Below are positions 58,261 through 64,000 of a DNA stretch of 64,000 bases, in pieces; the stretch's first letter is position 1, and the number at the start of each line of letters is the position of its first letter. The translations under genes and the position numbers were made by a program. The notes under the pieces are model-generated. The model worked only from the letters and a program-made list of their open reading frames with translations, did no database searches and was not told the origin of the DNA. Source of the stretch: Blastomyces gilchristii SLH14081 (Eukaryota > Ascomycota > Eurotiomycetes > Onygenales > Ajellomycetaceae); NCBI RefSeq assembly GCF_000003855.2, contig NW_003101643.1, positions 62,001 through 126,000 on the forward strand, in the 5' to 3' direction.

Positions 58261-59290
58261 AACTCAGAGAAATAATAGTATTAAAGATACTATTCTTACA
58301 AAGATTTAACAAGATTAATAAGAATTTAGAAGATAATAATAAATATAGAGAAGAAAGATAATATAAGTAAATAAAGAAATAAAATACTCATCTGACTGTG
58401 AGATGAGATTGACAGGTAGATTACACATTAAAAGAGGGCATATTAACAGGCAGACAGATTACATGTTAAAAAGAAGCAGGTTGAAGAGTATATTTCTCAT
58501 GTATTAAATGATAGTAAAGATAATGAAAATAATCAAGAACTGAATATTCAGTATAAATTACAGTGTGAATTTCTGCTAAGATTTGTAGTACTGTCTAGCT
58601 ATCTTTTTATCAGTGTAATTTTTTTAATAGCACTCTTCATACAGTGTTATATAATAATATTATTTTTATTTAAGATATGTACTATTAATATTCTTTATAT
58701 ACAGTTATTATATAATCTATATCAGAGATACATGCAGAAGACAGATCTTTATTATTAAAAAAAAATAATTGCAGTAATTCTCTGTTTTCATATTATAAAA
58801 AAATAAGTTATTCTTATTTCTTTCTTCTCTCTTTTCTCTTTTTTAAATCATTATTAATTTCAAGCTGATATAAAAACTATTAAAACACTCTCAGAAATTC
58901 TCAAATTGAAAAGTATAGATTAATCAAATTTTTAATAAATATAGAAGAAATTAAATTATCTTTTAAAATATTAATTATTTACTCTCTTTTAATAAAACAG
59001 TAGTTGCATTCTTTCTCTCTCTTAAATGAAACATAGTCTGAGAAAAGTAAGTATTATATTAAATTATAATACTTAATACAGTATCAGTATTAGACTGACC
59101 GTGTGACCGTGTCTGAAACCAGAATCAGAATATTTGATAATTTTATTATTAATTTGATTAATCTTATTACACAGTTTTAAGATTAGATAGTAGTCTTATA
59201 CTATCTCAGTGAGACTTACTGTCTACTCTTATTATATTTTTTAAATAAGATCATGATTTTCACTTCTCAATTTAAATTTTTTTATTGCTT

Positions 59291-59435
59291 TAAATGACTT
59301 TAAATCTCATTTGAGCATTATCAAAAAGCATTACTTTTTAAAAAATTAAAAGTAGTCTAAAAAAAACCTTAAAATGTCTAAAAATAGTAACTTCATACTA
59401 AGAATGAAACTAAATGAGATTAAATGAAATCACTT
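59291..59435. repeat. Short inverted-repeat element, MITE-like
   Basis: A left arm at 59291-59312 (TAAATGACTTTAAATCTCAT) is an imperfect inverted copy of a right arm at 59412-59435 (AAATGAGATTAAATGAAATC), with a further inverted pair inside around 59330-59355. It could be a small non-autonomous element or chance in AT-rich DNA. Confidence 0.35.
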
Positions 59436-59461
59436 TCTTATTTTATCTAAGTCATGATCTC

Positions 59462-59473
59462 ATTTTGAGATCT
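59462..59473 (+). repeat. Target-site duplication, 3' side of truncated LINE
   Basis: ATTTTGAGATCT immediately precedes the TTA-repeat tail of the truncated LINE and recurs exactly at 61072-61083. Confidence 0.75.
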
Positions 59474-61071
59474 TTATTATTATTATTATTATTCTTCAAT
59501 TATAGATGTATGTAGTCAGAGACTATAACATCTATCTGAAAACTTTTAGTTCTCAGAGTTTTTTTAATATCTATAAAGTTAACTATTATACATTTATCAA
59601 TTTCAGATATGAAAATCAGAAAATTCCAGCTCAAAATATAAAAACTTTTTACAAATTACAGTATTTTAATATCTTCTAATACTTTGAAATCATTTAGAAA
59701 TATCATGACAAAAGAAAAGAGAACAGGGTCTCAAAGAGAGACACATTAAATAAGTAAGTAGAAAAGAATAGAAAAGAGAAGAAAGAAAAAAGTACAGTAA
59801 ATAGAGACTATAACAAAATAAAAATATTAAAAGATAGTGTATAGCTGTTTTAACAGACTATATCTGATTAATTTTCATCTCTTCATATTCAGATATTTCT
59901 GAATTCAGCTATTTTCTTATAGCTGCTTGAGTTTCTGATAGAAAGTCTATTAAGTATTTAATTTCTATCTCAGTTGAGAATAAAAATCTTATATTTAATT
60001 GATTTAAATCATACTTCTCTTTCAATCTGACTCTGAGACTATTGTATAGTGCACAATGCATTACAATATACTCAGAATTTTCATTTGTATTACAGAATGA
60101 GCATTCTATTGAATCAAATCTATTATCAAATCTTTGTATATAATATTTGAAATAATTATATTTTAGTTTTAGCTGAATTATAGATGAGAATATTTTCTTT
60201 TTACATTTAATTAAACAAGATTTTCACTTGAGTTTTATTTCAAATCTTGAATAATGTATACTCTTCTTTTATTTCTATCAGTTTTCATTTTACTTATCTA
60301 AATAAGATTCTTTTATCTTTCTCTTTATAAAAGATCAGAACACTGTTTTTTGAATAGATCTGCTTAATTCTGAACTCTTTTTTACAGCTGAATTAGTCAA
60401 TTCATTGTCATGAATATTTATATAAGTAGAAACTTAGTATAGATAAATTATCTGTTTTGATGTTCTTCTCTTTTGAATTTTTAAAACAGAATTTAAAATC
60501 AGTTTAAGATTCATTTGATTATTATGAATCTGACTATTTCTAAGTCTTTTTAAAGCAGCTTGACTATCAGAGAATATTCATATCTCTTTCAAACTATTTT
60601 CTCTTTTATAAGATTTTATTTTAATAAGTTTGAAAGCTTTCACTATTGTAAATAGTTCAGTATCAAAGACTTCAGATTCACAGTCTAGATTTCAGAAATC
60701 TGAGATAAAATTGATATTATTCTTAGTATAAGTAATGTCTGTATCTAATCTGTTTAAATTCTCATTTTTTAAGTCATCTGAGTCAATCAGAATAGAGTTT
60801 TTTATATTAATTATAGAGATTGTCTTTAAATACTATTCATATTCTCTCTCTTTAGATAGTTCACTTATTTACAAGTCTATGAGAGATTCAAGCTTTTCTC
60901 TTCAGAGAGATATCTTCTCATGATTAACTTTCTTAACATTTAATAAAGAAAATTGATTTTTAATCAGTGAATATAGTCTGTATAGTTAAGAGAGCATTTT
61001 CTTTAAAGAATTATTTTCATTTCAATCAAGAAATCTATTTCAATTCAGTTTATTTTCTGAGTTGATTGATT
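59474..61071 (-). mobile_element. 5'-truncated LINE retrotransposon copy
   Basis: Reads on the minus strand, with the 3' end at the low coordinate, where the tail is a run of TAA units. It aligns base by base with the longer copy from 61258, sharing about 1.6 kb, and the match ends at 61070. The element's RNase H region is readable near 60380-60430 (NIHDNELTNSAVKKSS, the counterpart of the GNxxADxxAK motif). Perfect 12-bp duplications flank it. Truncation at the 5' end is typical of target-primed reverse transcription. Confidence 0.85.
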
Positions 61072-61083
61072 ATTTTGAGATCT
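61072..61083 (+). repeat. Target-site duplication, 5' side of truncated LINE
   Basis: ATTTTGAGATCT, identical to 59462-59473, at the exact point where similarity to the longer LINE copy stops. Confidence 0.75.
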
Positions 61084-61257
61084 GATAAATAGTCACTTTG
61101 TATGTTTTTTTAATGATTAGTTTCAGCGGGATTCAGGTCAAGAAATGTATGAGACCAGATCAAATGAGATTAACGTGAAATTCATGATTTCAGCGGCCAG
61201 TCTACTCAGTATACAGAGCTGTATATATATAGTATGTGATAAATTGAAAAGCTGTGT

Positions 61258-64000
61258 ATTATTATTATTATTATTCTTCAATTATAGATGTATGCAGTCA
61301 GAGACTATGACATCTACCTGAGAACTTTTAGTTCTCAGGGTTTTTCCTATATCTATAAAGTTAACTAGTATACATTCATCAATTTCAGATATGCAAAATC
61401 AGAAAATTTCAGCTCAGAATATAAAAACTGTTTATAAATTACAGTATTTTAACATCTTCTGATACTTTGAAATCATTTGACAATATCATGACAAAAGAAA
61501 AGAGAATACAGTCTTAAAGATAGACACATTAAATAGATAGATAGAAAAGAATAAAAAGGAAAAGTAAAGTAAAGAGAGACTGTAACAAAACAAATTATTA
61601 AAAGATAGTATATAACTGTTTTAACAGACTATATCTAATCAATTTTCTTCTCTTTATATTCAGATATTTCTGAATTTAGCTATTTTCTTATAGCTGCTTG
61701 AGTTTCTGATTGAAAGTCTATTAAGTATTTAATTTCTGTCTCAGTTGAGAATAAGAATCTCATATTTAATTGATTTAGATCATACTTCTCTTTCAATCTG
61801 ACTCTGAGACTATTGTATAATGCACAGTGTATTACAATATACTTAGAATTCTTATTTATATTATAGAATGAGCATTCTATTAAATCAAATCTATCATTAA
61901 ATCTTTGTATATAAGATTTGAAATAGTCATATTCTAGTTTCAGCTGTATTATAGATGAGAATATTTTCTTTTTACATTTAATTAAACAAGATTATCGCTT
62001 GAGCTTTATTTCAAATCTTGAATAATGTATACTCTTCTTTTATTTCTGTCAGCTTTCATTTCACTTATCTAAATAAGATTCTTTTATCTTTCTCTTTATA
62101 AAAGATCAGAATATAATTTTTTGAATAGATCTGCTTAATTCTGAACTCTTTTTTACAGCTGAATCAGTCAATTCATTATCATGAATATTCATATAAGCAG
62201 GAACTTAGTGTAGATAAATTATCAGCTTTGATATTCTTCTCTTTTAAATTTTCAAAACAGAGTTTAAAATTAGTTCAAGATTCATTGAATCATTATGAAT
62301 CTGACTATTTCTAAGTCTTTTTAAGACAGCTTGACTATCAGAGAATATTCATATCTCTTTCAAACTATTTTCTCTTTTATAAGATTTTATTTTAATGAGT
62401 TTAAAAGCTTTCACTATTATAAATAGTTCAGTATCAAAGACTTCAGATTCACTGTCTAGATTTCAGAAATCTGAGATAAAATTGATATTATCTTCAGTAT
62501 AAGCAATGTCTGTATCTAATTTATTCAGATTCTCATTTTTTAAGCTATCTGAATAAATCAGAATAGAGTTTTCTATATTGATTGTAGAAATTCTCTTTAA
62601 ATGCTGTTCATATTCTTTCTCTTTAGATAGTTCACTTATTTATAAGTCTATAAGAGATTTAAGCTTTACTCTTCAGAGAGATATCTTCTCATGATTCACT
62701 TTTTCAATATTTAAAGAAGAAAATTGATCTTTAATCAGTGAGTATAGTCTGTATAGTTGAGAAGACATTTTCTTTGAAGAATTATTTTCATTTCAATCAA
62801 GAAATCTATTTCAATCTAGTTCATTTTCAGAGTTAGTTGATGAAAATGATGAAGAGACTCTTTCTCTGATTATATGATTTGAGCTCATCTTCATAACTCT
62901 CAGAGCATAGTTCATACAGGCCTTTTCAAATCTAATAGTAGAAGAAGGAATTGAAGCTATAATTTTCATTGCTTTAATAGAAGATGATTTAAATACTTTC
63001 AGAATTCTTCTCAAAGCTCTGTTTTACAGTCTTTGAAAAAGTTCAGTGAAATTTCCTTGATTATTTCATCAAACTTGAACTTCATAATCAGCTACTGAGA
63101 TAATACAGACTATATATAACTGTCTCATAGTCTGGAAGAATAGATCTCTCTCTGTATTTGATAGTCTGATTATATTATTTAATAGTCTTTCTGTCTTGAT
63201 AGTTCTTTATTGAATATGATATTTAAAATTTAACTTAGAGTTTAATCATACTTCTAATCATTTGATATTTAAACTGGGTTTAATCTCTCTATTTAAAAGA
63301 GTTAGACATAGTTCTTTCTCATTAAATCTAGAAAAGAAATGAATTAACTCAGTTTTATTCATATTAAATTGAATTTGATTGATATCTGCTCTAACAAAGA
63401 TTTTCTTTACTGCTTTTTCAATCACTTTCAAATTCTCTCTGATTGTTTTTGAGCTGTAGACTAGATCAATATCATTTACATAACTCAGAGATCACACTAC
63501 TTTCATATCTTCATTTTTGAATAGATATGCAGTGTATATTGCAAATAAAATGAGAGAGATTAAAGATTCTTGCAGTACTTCTATTTTTTTCTCAGTCTTG
63601 TCTTATTTCATTTCATCAAAGAATAGTTGTATGATTCTTTTAGACATAAAACAGTTAACTCATTTTATTAGAGAAAGTGGCAGTTTTAACATCTTCAAAG
63701 TCTGAATTAACTTTGACTTTGAAACATGGTTAAATGCTTCTTTTATATCAATAAAAACTGCAGTTGAGACAAAAAAGCTGTGTAAATTACATACTGATAG
63801 TAGTATGTTAATAAGAGCTGTGCAGTGTGAGAAAGCTACAACTCTCAATTATATATACAGAGAGTAAATTACTGAAGTAAGTGTATATATATTATATAAA
63901 AGTAATACTTTTTAATAATACTCAGTTTCTGATATCATGATAATAGAGTCTTTTTATAAGATTTGTTTTTATCAGAAGTTGAAGAATTTTATATTTTTTA
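61258..64000 (-). mobile_element. LINE retrotransposon (Tad/I-like), extends past the window
   Basis: Longer copy of the same element, minus strand, 3' end at 61258 with a TAA-repeat tail. From the right edge leftward it shows reverse transcriptase motif A (VFIDIKEAFNHVS, 63848-63660), motif C read as YVNDIDLVYSS near 63482-63450, the post-RT segment RFEKACMNYALRVMKMSSNH (63014-62811) and the RNase H domain. RT followed by RNase H fits the I/Tad group of fungal LINEs. Several catalytic residues are altered and stops are frequent, so it is inactive. The 5' end and its target-site duplication lie beyond the window. Confidence 0.87.

Larger units (their letters stand above)
57430..64000. other. 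AT-rich, transposon-derived block
   Basis: Composition changes within about 30 bases near 57430 from normal to strongly AT-rich and stays so to the right edge. CG dinucleotides are very rare here. No host gene is seen; short frames belong to transposon debris. It is best explained as repeats damaged by a RIP-like process and probably silenced as heterochromatin. Confidence 0.85.

Noticed and set aside
57430..64000. CRISPR array, rRNA operon or centromere
   Set aside because: No regular spacers, no rRNA sequence, and the AT-rich content is explained by transposon debris. A centromere cannot be judged from 6.5 kb.

Overview
The window is nuclear DNA of a filamentous ascomycete. The short introns with GTANGT donors, CTRAY branch points and YAG acceptors, the alpha-aminoadipate lysine gene LYS12, the Aspergillus-like pyruvate kinase and the GC-poor, mutation-riddled transposon block all fit Eurotiomycetes. 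The AT-rich island next to normal gene-rich DNA suggests Onygenales (Ajellomycetaceae type), but this is inference, not a species call.

Layout. 1-5.0 kb: a partial unknown gene running off the left edge, an F-box protein with FBXO31-like sequence, and a peroxisomal (C-terminal SKL) enoyl-CoA isomerase/hydratase. 7.3-18.7 kb: a coiled-coil protein, a decayed GH25 lysozyme-family gene, a DUF1769 gene, homoisocitrate dehydrogenase (LYS12) and a disordered protein with AQ and EP repeats. 19.9-30.0 kb: a decayed HNH-endonuclease-family gene, an intron-containing tRNA-Leu(CAG), a secreted LVIVD-repeat protein, a Pro/Gln-rich protein, mitochondrial ribosomal protein uS8m and an intron-containing tRNA-Pro(AGG). 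31.4-32.9 kb: a hidden four-exon gene for a 76-residue DUF1748/mitofissin (Atg44) protein, with a 100-N assembly gap in one intron. 34.5-50.3 kb: pyruvate kinase, the PI3P 5-kinase FAB1 (interrupted by two apparent single-base frameshifts) and, divergent from it, a TPP1/Tpz1-like shelterin candidate. 51.3-55.3 kb: a large membrane-anchored ankyrin protein.

From about 57.4 kb to the right edge base composition changes abruptly to AT-rich, gene-free DNA. It holds a Tc1/mariner-like transposase remnant and two same-orientation copies of a LINE (reverse transcriptase plus RNase H). One copy is 5'-truncated and bounded by a perfect 12-bp target-site duplication. The LINE proteins carry transition-type damage in their catalytic motifs (YADD reads YVND), as expected of RIP or a related process.

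The genes do not form a pathway cluster; they are ordinary housekeeping and accessory genes. Multi-exon models were built by joining open frames at splice consensus sites and checking phase, so exon edges are inferences. Several single-base frame breaks lie in a sequence that also has a gap and very long homopolymers, so assembly error and real gene decay must be told apart.
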